DNA from: Xenorhabdus mauleonii
GTDB taxonomy: Bacteria; Pseudomonadota; Gammaproteobacteria; Enterobacterales; Enterobacteriaceae
Direction of reading: 5' to 3'
DNA: 64,000 nt
NCBI RefSeq assembly: GCF_900113945.1
Contig: NZ_FORG01000003.1
Coordinates: 62,001 to 126,000 of the forward strand
Every line of letters begins with the position of its first letter. Within the stretch, counting starts at the first letter, position 1. This document shows positions 36,090-46,509 of this stretch, one piece after another. A program made the translations under genes and the position numbers. The notes below the pieces were generated by a model, which was not told the DNA's origin, did not search any database, and worked only from the letters and a program-made list of their open reading frames with translations.

Positions 36090-36946
36090 TCCAGTTCCAC
36101 CTTCTTGTTCAGCAACTTAGCCGCACGATAATAGACGAACAGCATCAATCCCATCACCAGCGTCAGACAAATGCTGGTTGCCGCCCCAAACGGCCAGTCA
36201 CGGATATTGAGGAACTGGCTCTTGATCACGTTTCCGATCAACAAGTTTTTCGCCCCGCCCATCAAATCTGCCACATAGAACAGCCCCATTGCTGGTAGCA
36301 AGACCAACAGACAACCGGCAATAATGCCCGGCATCGTCAATGGAATGATAATGCGGATGAACGTCTGCAACTTGCCCGCGCCTAAATCCCGTGCCGCTTC
36401 CAGACAAGGCTTATCCAGTTTTTCGATACTGGAATAGAGCGGCATCACCATAAAGGGCAACAGGATATACACTAGCCCCAGAACAACAGCCTCGGAGGTA
36501 TACATAATGCGCAGGGGTTTATCGATAATCCCTATCCACAGCAGAAAATCATTCAGGTAGCCGCGGGTACTGAGGAACATTTTTAAACCGTAAATACGGA
36601 TTAATGAGTTTGTCCAGAACGGAACGATCAGCAGGAACAGCATGAGCGGACGCAATTTTTTCGGCATGCGCGCCAGAAAGAAAGCGAACGGATAGCCAAT
36701 CGCCAGACAGCACAGCGTCGCTACAATCGCCATATTCAGCGAATGCAACAACACTTCAGCATACAGCGGATCAAACAATCGGGTGTAGTTATCCAGCGAA
36801 AAGACCATCTGTACCAGATTGGCATCATCACGGGTCAGAAAGCTGGTTCCAATAATCATCAAGTTCGGCAGAAAAACGAACAGCATCAACCACGATACCA
36901 TGCCCGTAATGACGATATTCTGGAATAGTTTACGCGTCTTCTTCAT
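36086..36946 (-). CDS. potB: Spermidine/putrescine ABC transporter permease
   Basis: About 286 residues, with six helices and the EAA loop [25 protein letters not shown]. The chosen start (ATG 36946, MKKTRKLF) agrees with the usual PotB N-terminus; a TTG at 36958 is also in frame. It overlaps the end of potA by 17 bases, which indicates translational coupling. The protein forms the polyamine channel together with PotC. Confidence 0.94.
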   Translation of the reverse strand: MKKTRKLFQNIVITGMVSWLMLFVFLPNLMIIGTSFLTRDDANLVQMVFSLDNYTRLFDPLYAEVLLHSLNMAIVATLCCLAIGYPFAFFLARMPKKLRPLMLFLLIVPFWTNSLIRIYGLKMFLSTRGYLNDFLLWIGIIDKPLRIMYTSEAVVLGLVYILLPFMVMPLYSSIEKLDKPCLEAARDLGAGKLQTFIRIIIPLTMPGIIAGCLLVLLPAMGLFYVADLMGGAKNLLIGNVIKSQFLNIRDWPFGAATSICLTLVMGLMLFVYYRAAKLLNKKVELE

Positions 36947-38045
36947 CGACCAGCACAACCTCCCAGCTTTCTACCCAAGTGACGGCGATCTTCTGGTTCA
37001 GGGAATGGTCAACATCAGGATCATCTTCATTGAAGAATTCACTGACCATCACCATTTTGCCATTTTCCATTTCGACCACAGAATCCAGTGTCATGCCTTT
37101 ATAGTTACGTTCACGAACATAACCAATCAAACCGGATAACTGTTCACCATTGTTGATTTCTTCAACGCGCAGGTCTTCCGGACGCAGCAACACTTTCAAT
37201 GTCTGTCCGGCAGTCACCGGCAGTGCAGTGAAAATATCGCATTCATGGCCTTCGACATTGGCGCGTATCCGCTGCTCATCAATGCGATGCAATACATTGG
37301 CATCAAAAATATTGATTTCGCCGATAAAGCGGGCAACGAACAGGTTTTTCGGCTCTTCGTAAATCTCACGCGGAGAGCCATCCTGCTCAATACGACCGTC
37401 ACGCATCACCACGATCCGGTCTGACATGACCAGCGCTTCTTCCTGATCATGAGTCACGAAGATAAAAGTAATGCCGAGCTTGCGCTGAAGCGCCTTCAGC
37501 TCATTTTGCATCTGTTTGCGTAATTTGTAATCGAGCGCAGACAGCGATTCGTCCAGCAACAAAACTTTCGGCTTATTCACAACCGCGCGGGCAATCGCCA
37601 CACGTTGCTGCTGGCCACCAGAAAGCTGTGCGGGTTTACGCTGGGCAAATTCTTCAAGTTGCACCATGCGCAATGCTTCCTCAACACGCGGAGCAATCTC
37701 TTTTTCCGGTGTTTTCTGCATGCGAAGCCCGAAAGCGACGTTTTCAAATACGGTCATATGGGGGAACAGCGCATAACTCTGGAAGACCGTATTTACATGA
37801 CGGTGTTCAGCAGGAATATCAGTAATATCCTGCCCTTCCAGTAAAATTTGGCCGCTGTCCGCATCTTCCAGCCCAGCAATCAGACGGAGTACTGTGGTTT
37901 TGCCACAACCGGATGGCCCAAGAATGGTCAGGAACTCGCCATCATTGATTGTCAAATCGAGCTGTGAAATAACTTGTTTGCCGTCGAAGCCTTTGCTCAA
38001 GGCTTTCAATTCCACAAGTGGAGTCAGAGAGGTATTCTCAGTCAT
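36930..38045 (-). CDS. potA: Spermidine/putrescine ABC transporter ATPase
   Basis: A 371-residue ABC ATPase: Walker [10 protein letters not shown], signature [14 protein letters not shown], Walker [13 protein letters not shown], switch His in FVTHDQEEA, and a C-terminal TOBE-type regulatory domain (about residues 280-365). Length and order match PotA of E. coli (378). It is the first gene of the minus-strand pot operon; the 740 bases before it are gene-free. Confidence 0.95.
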   Translation of the reverse strand: MTENTSLTPLVELKALSKGFDGKQVISQLDLTINDGEFLTILGPSGCGKTTVLRLIAGLEDADSGQILLEGQDITDIPAEHRHVNTVFQSYALFPHMTVFENVAFGLRMQKTPEKEIAPRVEEALRMVQLEEFAQRKPAQLSGGQQQRVAIARAVVNKPKVLLLDESLSALDYKLRKQMQNELKALQRKLGITFIFVTHDQEEALVMSDRIVVMRDGRIEQDGSPREIYEEPKNLFVARFIGEINIFDANVLHRIDEQRIRANVEGHECDIFTALPVTAGQTLKVLLRPEDLRVEEINNGEQLSGLIGYVRERNYKGMTLDSVVEMENGKMVMVSEFFNEDDPDVDHSLNQKIAVTWVESWEVVLVDEEDA

Positions 38046-38647
38046 TTATGCTATCATCTATCCCTTGGAATAATGCAGATAGAACCGCCACGGGAAAAGA
38101 CTGTGTCAGCTAGCAGGAGGCATCATATCTCCGCTGAAGCTCAAAGCCAGTGGCGCCGGTTGAAATTACGAAGCGCGCATAATAAACGCAGTAAGCCCAA
38201 ATTGAAAGCTGAAACACTGACAATATGTCATTTTTTATTATCATTCCATGAATGATAACATTAAGACACCATTTTTCAGCCAGTTCTCCCTGTTGAACAT
38301 CATTTCTTGATGATTATTTTTCACTCAAACCCAACACATTGTTTTTCAATATAATTTAAAAAACAAAAAACAGCCCATCGCTATTCATGCTTTACGACCC
38401 CATCTCGCCATTAATACCGATATTTTGGCCTGTTGTTATAGATATTGTTATAGATATCGTTATGCTGTTCTGACTCCCTTCGTTGCTCTTTTTATTCTAA
38501 AGGCAAATGGTTTTTTTCGTATTCAATCCTATTATTTAATTTGTATTATTTTTTATTGTTTTAATAACTAAATTTATTAATTCTTACATCAAAATAAATA
38601 ACATTCACATGTTACCTTGATAAATAATAACAAAAAAAATAAAAAAT

Positions 38648-38675
38648 AACGCCAATATGTTACTACTGGCGTTTT
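38648..38675. terminator. Terminator-like hairpin, near-copy of the one at 44238
   Basis: AACGCCA, 12 bases, TGGCGTT then TTAATA. No gene ends near it on either strand, so it may be an orphan left by a deleted gene. Confidence 0.5.
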
Positions 38676-38860
38676 AATATGAATATTGAAATAAATTTAG
38701 AATAATAATCAAAATATTATTCTTTTAATAATCTCTTATTCTATCTTATTTGAATTATTAGAAGTCTGTCTGGACATTAATGATGTGATAAGTGATCTTA
38801 CCAAATCTTTAGGCGAGTATTACCATTTCAGAGAAACAGATGCTTCTCCATCAATAACAG

Positions 38861-39012
38861 GTTGTCGATATTGCCCGTTTATTGGCGATCGACAACAGCA
38901 TTCCGGCAAAATAAGTTTGCCAATAAAAAACCAAAAATTGGGAAATAATCCCGTGGGAAAGATGTCAACATCCGGCAAGAGCAGGGTATATTCTTACCCT
39001 AACCTCTTGCGG
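38861..39012. ncRNA. Cluster of three hairpins, possible structured RNA or MITE
   Basis: Within 150 bases are GTTGTCGAT with ATCGACAAC (38861-38896), GGCAAA, ATAAG, TTTGCC (38905-38921), and a long stem CC.GCAAGAG with CTCTTGC.GG enclosing AGGGTA with TACCCT (38972-39012). This is more pairing than AT-rich intergenic DNA usually shows. No known RNA family is recognised. Confidence 0.3.
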
Positions 39013-39130
39013 CAACATTTTGATAAAATTATCAATGTGGTATCAAAGAGGGATGAGGTGAGTATACGAATTTCTGATTTAAACCTTCCCATGTGCAACT
39101 CACCAAATTCCCATATCTATTTCAATACAT

Positions 39131-39631
39131 TTAATTCACGGGGAAATTAATAACAACAGCGCTTAAAATCCCTAAAATGATCAATGTAAAATGGGCAATC
39201 ATTAAATCACTTTGCTTAATGTAGTAAGCAAACCACAGCCCAGTAAGGCTTAAGGAAAAACTCATGCCAATAAACATGGCAATGCCATAGTTTGCCCACA
39301 GTAAAAACTTATCTTGAGGGCCGTTTTCCATCATACTTGCCTCGAAAAAATAATAGACGGCAATAAAGAGTAATAATGATGAAATAGCATTAAATGCAAT
39401 CAATACGGCAGTCCCAAGCCAATGGAACCATTCATTGGAAACCCGTCGGCTTAATAGTTTTGTTGGAACAATCGGTTTTTCTTCAAGCAGAACCATGTTC
39501 ATGGTGCGCCCAACGGTTCTTTTCGCGCCGACAAAATCTCTTAGTAACCCCCACGATTCGAGAAAACTCCAAATAGCCAGTCCTAACACCACAACTAATT
39601 TAATCAAGTTAATACCACTTAGAGTTATCAT
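39131..39631 (-). CDS. DUF2165-like small integral membrane protein
   Basis: A 166-residue protein with four hydrophobic helices (IKLVVVLGLAIWSFLESWG; LGTAVLIAFNAISSLLLF; WANYGIAMFIGMSFSLSLTG; AHFTLIILGILSAVVINF). The pattern, with a Trp-rich cytoplasmic stretch (SNEWFHWLG), fits the predicted small integral membrane family DUF2165. No function is known. It is monocistronic between gene-free tracts. Confidence 0.75.
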   Translation of the reverse strand: MITLSGINLIKLVVVLGLAIWSFLESWGLLRDFVGAKRTVGRTMNMVLLEEKPIVPTKLLSRRVSNEWFHWLGTAVLIAFNAISSLLLFIAVYYFFEASMMENGPQDKFLLWANYGIAMFIGMSFSLSLTGLWFAYYIKQSDLMIAHFTLIILGILSAVVINFPVN

Positions 39632-40167
39632 ATTGCCTTCCCTTCTTTGTCATTTATTGCCTTAACAAATAGCCTTTAATTTTTTATTAGATTAGGCATA
39701 TTATGCGATACGCAAAAATACGGCGAATACATGATAGCAATCATAAATAAAGTTGGATTAACTGTTAATAAAGGGATTTTTAAGATATCTCTCCGCTATG
39801 AAGATGAAATTATTCCATATCATTTTAATCACCAAGTTTATAATGAATGAAGATCACAAAATGAGAAATAATTAAGATCACTATCACCCTTTAAGAAAAT
39901 AATTCAAAACCTGACTTTACACACTATCACTTTGGCGATATTTTCTCAAAAAAACAGGATATAGAATCACTCACTTATATCTTTAAAAATCAATAAGTAA
40001 TTAGTAACAACAAGAAATTATTGCTGGCAGGAATTTTATTATTTCCTTATCAGTTTATATCAGTAATTTTTGGTATTAATACAATTTAAACCTGAAAAAT
40101 AAAACCATTTGGCGTATCCGATAATGAAAATAATGTTAATTCATTCGGTTTCATTTTTACTCAAAAA

Positions 40168-40181
40168 GCTGAATCGTTTCA
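40168..40181 (+). promoter_or_regulatory. Cra (FruR) operator of fruBKA
   Basis: GCTGAATCGTTTCA agrees with the Cra consensus RSTGAAWCSNTHHW at every position. It lies 87 bases before fruB. Cra represses fruBKA until fructose 1-phosphate appears. The 400 bases before this site are AT-rich and hold no gene. Confidence 0.8.
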
Positions 40182-40267
40182 ATAAAATTAATCGAATCGA
40201 ACTCAAGTTGCAGCAATACCCAAAAAGCAGCAGCTTAAAAATGAAGTGAATAATGAGGTAAAACGAG

Positions 40268-41407
40268 ATGTTTAATTTATCATTCCAAGATATTCATCTG
40301 GCAGCACAGGCCGATAATAAAGAAAATGCCATTCACCAAGTCGCCAATGCCCTGAACGCTGCGGGATATACCCAAAAAGGCTATGTAAAAGGAATGCTGG
40401 AACGGGAGACCCAGTCTTCAACTTATCTGGGCAATGGCATTGCCATTCCGCATGGAACTCACGCAACGCGCGATGACGTGATAAACACTGGCGTACAGGT
40501 GATGCAATTTCCGCATGGCATTCCGTGGGATGATAATCAAACCGTCTATATCGTTATCGGCATCGCCGCAAAATCTGACGAACATCTCAACATTCTGCAC
40601 CAACTGATCCCCATCATCAGCGACGAACAACGCGCCGGTCAGATGGCAAAAGCGACCTCGGCGGATGAACTATACCGTTTATTGATGCACTCACAACCGC
40701 CCTGCCCGCTGGATAAAACCACCATCACACTGAATGTTGATACCCATGACCTGACAACCTTGCAGGCGGTCAATATCGCTCATTTGCAAAAAAACAGCGC
40801 CGTAAATGCAGAATTTATTGCAGATGTTCTCGCCAGACCACCGATACACCTCGGGCAAGGGATCTGGTTAAGTGACAGTTCACAAGGAAACTTGCGCAAT
40901 GTAGTCGCCATTGCCAGACCCAAAATCGCCTTTTCTTGTGATCAACAGCCAGTAGGCCTGCTTCTGACCATCGCCTGCATAGATGATCAATTGGATAATC
41001 TGCTCAATCATCTCAGTACGCTGCTACAACACAGCAAGGGAGAACGATTGTTACGCGCCCCGGATAGCAGCACAATCATTGCGTTACTGACAACGGGCAT
41101 CCCACAAGAGCAACAAGAAACAGGCGCGCTGACCGCCGATTTCGTCCTGCCTAATGAACATGGATTGCATACCCGACCCAGTGCGCTGTTGGTCAACATC
41201 ATTAAGCAGTTCAGCAGCCATGTCACCATCACCCCGCTTGATGGCAACGGCGTTCCCATTGATGGCCGCAAACTGATGCAAGTGGCGGGATTGGGCATAA
41301 AACAGGGCGAACGCATTCGCTTTACCGCCACCGGCTCCGATGCCAAAGACGTTCTCATTGCGATTGAATCCTTGTTCAACAACAACTTGGGTGAGGAAAT
41401 AGCATGA
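40268..41407 (+). CDS. fruB: Fructose PTS multiphosphoryl protein (EIIA-FPr)
   Basis: A 379-residue protein, like the 376 of E. coli FruB. The EIIA domain (1-145) has its phospho-histidine in NGIAIPHGTHATRDD; a middle domain follows; the C-terminal HPr-like domain (about 285-379) has NEHGLHTRPSAL with its phospho-histidine. It carries phosphate from EI to FruA. The stop overlaps the fruK start by four bases. Cra control is suggested by the operator upstream. Confidence 0.95.
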   Translation: MFNLSFQDIHLAAQADNKENAIHQVANALNAAGYTQKGYVKGMLERETQSSTYLGNGIAIPHGTHATRDDVINTGVQVMQFPHGIPWDDNQTVYIVIGIAAKSDEHLNILHQLIPIISDEQRAGQMAKATSADELYRLLMHSQPPCPLDKTTITLNVDTHDLTTLQAVNIAHLQKNSAVNAEFIADVLARPPIHLGQGIWLSDSSQGNLRNVVAIARPKIAFSCDQQPVGLLLTIACIDDQLDNLLNHLSTLLQHSKGERLLRAPDSSTIIALLTTGIPQEQQETGALTADFVLPNEHGLHTRPSALLVNIIKQFSSHVTITPLDGNGVPIDGRKLMQVAGLGIKQGERIRFTATGSDAKDVLIAIESLFNNNLGEEIA

Positions 41408-42393
41408 GCAAAAAAGTGGCAACCATCACCTTTAACCCCGCTTATGACTTGGTCGGATTAACCGGAGATATCAAAACCGGTGAAGTCAATCGCATTCAAA
41501 CCGCTGGATTATATCCAGCCGGCAAAGGTATCAACGTTGGCAAGATCCTCAGGGCGCTCGATATTGATGTGACCGTGGGCGGCTTTCTGGGCAAAGATAA
41601 TCAAACCAGCTTCCAAAAAGTATTCACGGAGCTGGGGATCACCAACCGATTCCAGGTAGTTGAGGGACGAACCCGCATCAACGTCAAACTCACGGAACAG
41701 AATGGGCTTGTTACCGACTTCAACTTCTCCGGATTCAGTGTCAGCAAAGAAGAGTGGCAGCACTTCGCCGAAACTTCCCTCAAGTGGCTCAGTGATTTCA
41801 ACATGGTGTGCGTGAGCGGCAGCTTGCCAGCCGGTGTCGAAATGGATGATTTCATCAATTGGATGCAACGATTGCGTGAAATCTGCCTGTGTGTCGTATT
41901 TGACAGCAGCCGGGAAGCTTTAGCGGCCGGACTCAAAGCCCGCCCCTGGATGGTCAAACCGAATCGCCAAGAACTGGAAATCTGGGCTGGCAGGCCGTTA
42001 CCGACCCAGAAAGATATCATCACCGCCGCCCATGAACTACGTGCTGCCGGGATTTCACATGTCGTCGTCTCACTGGGAGAAGAAGGCGCAATACTGGTCA
42101 ATTCAGCGGGAGCTTGGCTCGCCAAGCCACCGCATTGCGAAATCGTCAGCACCGTCGGCGCAGGAGATGCGATGGTCGGTGGTCTGATTTATGGCCTGAT
42201 GATGGGGCAACCCATCGAGCACACTCTGCGCCTCGCTACGGCGATATCTGCCATGACTGTCAGCCAAAGCGATGTCGGTAACATCAACCGCCAAGAACTT
42301 GCCCAACTGATGGCAAAAGTAGAGCTAACTTCATTAAAAAAACCGTCGATCCAAAAACCGATTGCGAAAAACAACAAGAAGGACATTGCATGA
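41404..42393 (+). CDS. fruK: 1-phosphofructokinase
   Basis: A 329-residue PfkB-family kinase: N-terminal GGKGIN-like PAGKGINVGKILRAL, and C-terminal VSTVGAGDAMVGGLIYG with the catalytic Asp. It phosphorylates fructose 1-phosphate to the 1,6-bisphosphate. It is a little longer than E. coli FruK (312) through a basic C-terminal tail (KKPSIQKPIAKNNKK). It overlaps both neighbours, so translation of the three genes is coupled. Confidence 0.95.
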   Translation: MSKKVATITFNPAYDLVGLTGDIKTGEVNRIQTAGLYPAGKGINVGKILRALDIDVTVGGFLGKDNQTSFQKVFTELGITNRFQVVEGRTRINVKLTEQNGLVTDFNFSGFSVSKEEWQHFAETSLKWLSDFNMVCVSGSLPAGVEMDDFINWMQRLREICLCVVFDSSREALAAGLKARPWMVKPNRQELEIWAGRPLPTQKDIITAAHELRAAGISHVVVSLGEEGAILVNSAGAWLAKPPHCEIVSTVGAGDAMVGGLIYGLMMGQPIEHTLRLATAISAMTVSQSDVGNINRQELAQLMAKVELTSLKKPSIQKPIAKNNKKDIA

Positions 42394-44081
42394 AAACGCT
42401 CATTATCAATAACGATAAACAGGGACAGGCACGTGCTTACCTCGCCAAACACACATTGGAGAATGCAGCCACCAAACAGGGAATGACCTTTACCACAGAT
42501 CTGAACGATGCTGAATTAGTGATTATCATCGGTGAAACTGTGCCAACCTCCCCCAACCTATACGGCAAAAAAATCTTTATCGGTCGGGCGGAACTAGCGA
42601 TCCGCGAACCTGAAACATTTATTCACCAAGCCAAAACTGAATCCACTGTTTATCAACAGCAAAACACCACCGACGCCACTGAGCGAAAACCCATCAATGT
42701 TGTTGCTATCACGGCCTGCCCGACAGGAGTTGCGCACACGTTTATGGCAGCGAAGGCGCTCGAGACAGAAGCACAAAAACGCGGCTGGCAAATCAAAGTA
42801 GAAACCCGAGGCTCAGTGGGAACAGGCAACACCATCACCGATACCGAAATCTCAGACGCAGATTTAGTGATTGTGGCTGCGGATATCGACGTCGATCTGA
42901 CCCAGTTCTCCGGCAAACGCCTCTACCGCACTTCCACAGGTGCAGCCTTGAAAAAAACCGCCCAAGAGCTGGATAACGCACTAATCGAAGCCGAAATCTA
43001 TACCGCCAAAGGCAACACTTCCGTCTCCGGTAATTCCAATAAAGCCAATAACAAAAAACAGGAAAGACTTGGCGCCTATCAACACCTGATGACCGGTGTT
43101 TCCTACATGTTGCCAATGGTCGTCGCAGGCGGCTTGTGCATTGCATTATCATTTGTATTCGGTATCGAAGCCTTTAAAGAACCCGGTACGCTGGCAGCAG
43201 CACTGATGCAAATCGGCGGAGGCTCCGCACTGGCCTTGATGGTGCCGGTACTCGCGGGTTACATCGCCTACTCTATCGCAGGACGCACCGGACTGGCGCC
43301 CGGCCTCGTCGGCGGCATGCTTGCCGTCAGCACAGGAGCCGGATTCCTCGGTGGAATTATCGCCGGCTTCCTCGCAGGATACATTGCCAAATTCCTGACA
43401 ACCAAACTGCACATGCCACAAAGCATGGAAGCATTGAAACCCATTTTAATCATCCCTCTGGTGGCAACATTGGCAACCGGCCTGATCATGATTTACGTTG
43501 TGGGTAAACCCGTTGCCTCGATTATGGAGTGGCTGACTCACTGGCTGAAATCAATGGGAACCACCAACGCAGTCATCCTCGGCGCAATTCTTGGCGGCAT
43601 GATGTGTACCGATATGGGCGGCCCGGTCAACAAAGCCGCTTATGCATTTGGCGTCGGCTTACTGAGTGCCCAGACTTATGGCCCGATGGCGGCAATTATG
43701 GCAGCAGGAATGGTTCCGCCGCTGGCAATGTGGCTGGCAACCGTAATTATGCGGAGCAAGTTTGATCAAAGCGAGCGCGAAGGCGGCAAGGCAGCGTTGG
43801 TATTAGGGCTGTGCTTTATCTCCGAAGGCGCAATTCCATTTGCGGCGAAAGATCCAGTCAGAGTACTGCCGAGTTGTATTCTGGGCGGTGCCGTAACAGG
43901 GGCACTTTCAATGTACTTTGGCATACAATTGATGGCTCCGCATGGCGGGCTGTTTGTATTGCTGATACCGGGAGCAATTACACCGGTGCTGACTTACTTG
44001 GGGGCTATTTTGGTCGGCACCGTGTTGACGGCGGTGATTTATGGGCTGGTGAAAAGAAAAAGCCTTGAGGTTATTGGTTGA
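42390..44081 (+). CDS. fruA: Fructose PTS permease EIIBC
   Basis: A 563-residue protein, the same length as E. coli FruA. A vestigial IIB' domain (1-95) is followed by the active IIB domain (about 105-200; phospho-Cys in AITACPTGVAHTFMAAKAL) and the membrane IIC domain (about 230-563, eight or more helices, GGMMCTDMGGPVNKAAY and ISEGAIPFAAKDP). It imports fructose as fructose 1-phosphate. It ends the operon, with a hairpin 157 bases downstream. Confidence 0.95.
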   Translation: MKTLIINNDKQGQARAYLAKHTLENAATKQGMTFTTDLNDAELVIIIGETVPTSPNLYGKKIFIGRAELAIREPETFIHQAKTESTVYQQQNTTDATERKPINVVAITACPTGVAHTFMAAKALETEAQKRGWQIKVETRGSVGTGNTITDTEISDADLVIVAADIDVDLTQFSGKRLYRTSTGAALKKTAQELDNALIEAEIYTAKGNTSVSGNSNKANNKKQERLGAYQHLMTGVSYMLPMVVAGGLCIALSFVFGIEAFKEPGTLAAALMQIGGGSALALMVPVLAGYIAYSIAGRTGLAPGLVGGMLAVSTGAGFLGGIIAGFLAGYIAKFLTTKLHMPQSMEALKPILIIPLVATLATGLIMIYVVGKPVASIMEWLTHWLKSMGTTNAVILGAILGGMMCTDMGGPVNKAAYAFGVGLLSAQTYGPMAAIMAAGMVPPLAMWLATVIMRSKFDQSEREGGKAALVLGLCFISEGAIPFAAKDPVRVLPSCILGGAVTGALSMYFGIQLMAPHGGLFVLLIPGAITPVLTYLGAILVGTVLTAVIYGLVKRKSLEVIG

Positions 44082-44237
44082 CGTTTATTGTGTTGGAGGG
44101 GTTGTAATATATGCAATTTCTCTAACATCAATGATGATGTATAGTAATTATTTCAAATCACTATCATCTCACCCAAATAACAACAAAAAATATTAGCCAT
44201 TTATTCGGTCAATTTATTAAAGTTAAACTATAAAAAT

Positions 44238-44263
44238 AACGCCAGCATGTTATTACTGGCGTT
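44238..44263. terminator. Hairpin between fruA and the Hint-protein gene
   Basis: AACGCCAG, ten bases, CTGGCGTT, with AT-rich flanks. It can serve both convergent genes. The stem is nearly that at 38648. Confidence 0.65.
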
Positions 44264-44321
44264 TATTATAATATAAATATGGATATAAACTTTGAACACG
44301 AAATACAATGCTTCTGGTTAA

Positions 44322-46136
44322 TTATTTTTGGATAGACAGTTTTCCTTGCAGTTCATTATCACCCACTAAAATACCGCCAGCAAACAGCAGAGCATCATTT
44401 GTTGCTAATTCATCTTTAGAGTCTGTATTTTCTAACACAACATTATAAACATTTTTCGATTCACCACTGTTTTTGTTAACCGCTTCCAGTGTGACTTCAC
44501 CATTGCGGGTATAAACGGTATCACCTGCTTTTACCTCATCCGCACGGAGAATTCCACGTGCTGTAAGTACCGGGTGTGTTGGTGTCATCGTGACCACTTG
44601 TTCATTTAAGTCTTGCTTATAATGTAAATCGACAAAGTCAGTATCAACACCGGTAGTACGGCTCTTTATCTTTAATACTTTACCATTTCTACTGATGACA
44701 ACATCACCATTGCGGATATCTTCAACTTTGCGCTTGGTGCCGTCAGCCATATCAACTAACGTACCTTCAAGCAGGCAGCCATATTGAACAACGATAGGTG
44801 GATATGCATGTTTTATTCCTTGAAGGGCTACCTCATTACGCGCCGTATAGTGGAAAACAACCAAATCCATATCTTCATCATCCTCTGAACCATTCTCGCT
44901 GGTATTTATCCATGCCTGAAGCTCCAAAAGGAATTCTGAATTACTCTTCCAGCAGACCTTACCAAAGTCTGCATACCCTGTTTTATCACCTTTCTTATCA
45001 GAGAAATCCCATGTTAATTTTTTACCTGATTTATCGATAGAAGTACGTTTCCAAAATTCCTCTGGTTCAATGTCAGATCTCTTCCAACATGCTCCCCCGG
45101 TCTTTGGAGCAAACAATACAAGTGACATTTCATTAGGAGAATCTAAATCTTTTGAGAATGTAGGTTTCCCATTCTTTGCGACAACCATATCCTGAAATGT
45201 TGCTGAACCAGTAATAGTTAGCAAAATATGCGCATCGGAAGCTTGATATAACTGACCTCCGGCATACATCGGCCCATAATCGCATGGATCTGGGTGCTCG
45301 GCATCAGGGCCTGCTCGATTTAAGCAAACTGTAACAAATCTATTTTTATTTCCGTCTCTTCTGGCTGGAGCGATGCTTTCCAGTGTTACCGGAAATTCTT
45401 TGTCATTTGCCGTGTCTATAACGCCAGTATCATTCGTGTTAATCAATACCAGATACCTTTTTCCTAACGATGTCTTAGTCAGGCCTCCTAACACTGAATA
45501 TATTTTATATTTCGGTATATTATTCTCTACGTCGGGCCCTTTCTTTCCATTAGGCCCAGCCAATCGATTTGTATATACTTCAAAGTACCTTACTTCTTTA
45601 CCCTTAGCTTTTTTGTTACCTGTTCCAATTTTTTTATCTTTACCGTTATCAAGTTTAGCAAAAGTAGTCAGGTTTACATAAGATGTTGGAGCGTATTCAT
45701 TATCCACAAGTTCAGGATAATATTGGGTCACAGCTACACTTGTCATGACTTTTTTTCTATCATTGTCAAAATGAAATGCTGGCCAACTGTGATAATTTGC
45801 TGGAGTAGCTTCCATTATGGGTAGTTCTATGCTAATTCCATTTTTGTGAGCTTCTTCTTGTTCCTTCTTTAAAAGCTCGATTTCCTTGAACCATTCAGGG
45901 TCACTTTCTCTGGTAATACCTTGTAAACGCAATAAAGCAATATAACCTTGCTCATTTTCAGGAATAGTCAAGTCAACAGCGCGAGGCTTTTTATTCCCTT
46001 TCTTCACAACTAAAAATTTTTCTAACGCTTGCTGCTCTTGTACAGATAAATCTTCAACCTCAATATCCGCATAGCAAGACGATGCCATGGCGAGTAATAG
46101 GAAGGAAGATGTCAGAAAACGTTTAATCATAGACAT
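44322..46136 (-). CDS. Secreted protein with C-terminal Hint (hedgehog/intein) domain
   Basis: A 604-residue protein. The signal peptide (about 1-23) ends SSCYA. Residues 25-450 form an unknown, probably beta-rich body, with many charged loops. At Cys454 a Hint domain begins: GCLLEGTLVDMADG (block A with nucleophilic Cys), MTPTHPVLTARG (block B with the T-x-x-H), and a final LFAGGILVGDN. The usual intein-end His-Asn is replaced by Gly-Asp, and 11 residues follow, so splicing is not expected; thioester formation and cleavage at Cys454 is. AAGGAG lies before ATG 46136. It lies just after the invasin gene on the same strand and may be co-expressed with it. The function is not known. Confidence 0.82.
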   Translation of the reverse strand: MSMIKRFLTSSFLLLAMASSCYADIEVEDLSVQEQQALEKFLVVKKGNKKPRAVDLTIPENEQGYIALLRLQGITRESDPEWFKEIELLKKEQEEAHKNGISIELPIMEATPANYHSWPAFHFDNDRKKVMTSVAVTQYYPELVDNEYAPTSYVNLTTFAKLDNGKDKKIGTGNKKAKGKEVRYFEVYTNRLAGPNGKKGPDVENNIPKYKIYSVLGGLTKTSLGKRYLVLINTNDTGVIDTANDKEFPVTLESIAPARRDGNKNRFVTVCLNRAGPDAEHPDPCDYGPMYAGGQLYQASDAHILLTITGSATFQDMVVAKNGKPTFSKDLDSPNEMSLVLFAPKTGGACWKRSDIEPEEFWKRTSIDKSGKKLTWDFSDKKGDKTGYADFGKVCWKSNSEFLLELQAWINTSENGSEDDEDMDLVVFHYTARNEVALQGIKHAYPPIVVQYGCLLEGTLVDMADGTKRKVEDIRNGDVVISRNGKVLKIKSRTTGVDTDFVDLHYKQDLNEQVVTMTPTHPVLTARGILRADEVKAGDTVYTRNGEVTLEAVNKNSGESKNVYNVVLENTDSKDELATNDALLFAGGILVGDNELQGKLSIQK

Positions 46137-46450
46137 ATATTCTCCTTATATAATCAATAAATAGAATTACCAGTATCAAACACCTATTTAAATTCCAACC
46201 GAATTAATAACAGAATATAATGATATCTCTACTCGATAACTATTGAGCAATGTTTATTATTCACTATTAAAATATAAACCTATCAGAGATAAAACTGACT
46301 TAAAATAACCTTGAGTGACATTTGAAATAAAATAAAATAAATCATATTAATTGCATACGTAAATGCAAAAAATAAATAATAAATATATTTACGTGAAGTC
46401 TGATTAAAACAAAATTAAAGCCACGTGTACAGCATTTACTCATTATTTTT

Positions 46451-46475
46451 AAACTGCCCCGAATGGGGCAGTTTT
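46451..46475. terminator. Terminator after the invasin-like gene
   Basis: AAACTGCCCC, GAAT, GGGGCAGTTTT: a perfect nine-base stem, 35 bases after the invasin stop. It would separate the invasin transcript from the Hint gene. The rest of the 373-base gap is AT-rich. Confidence 0.75.
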
Positions 46476-46509
46476 CCAGTTAAAGAAAATATCATTAATG
46501 ATTCGATCA

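Larger units (their letters stand above)
38046..39130. other. Long gene-free tract upstream of potA
   Basis: About 1.1 kb without a convincing gene. The first 250 bases probably contain the pot promoter; the following 400 are very AT-rich. A frame at 38785-39150 is open for 121 codons but has a GTG start without ribosome site, runs through three strong hairpins and overlaps the DUF2165 gene; I regard it as non-coding. Confidence 0.5.

Noticed and set aside
38785-39150. 121-codon frame upstream of the DUF2165 gene
   Set aside because: GTG start without ribosome site, three strong hairpins inside, overlap with the convergent gene, no similarity recognised.
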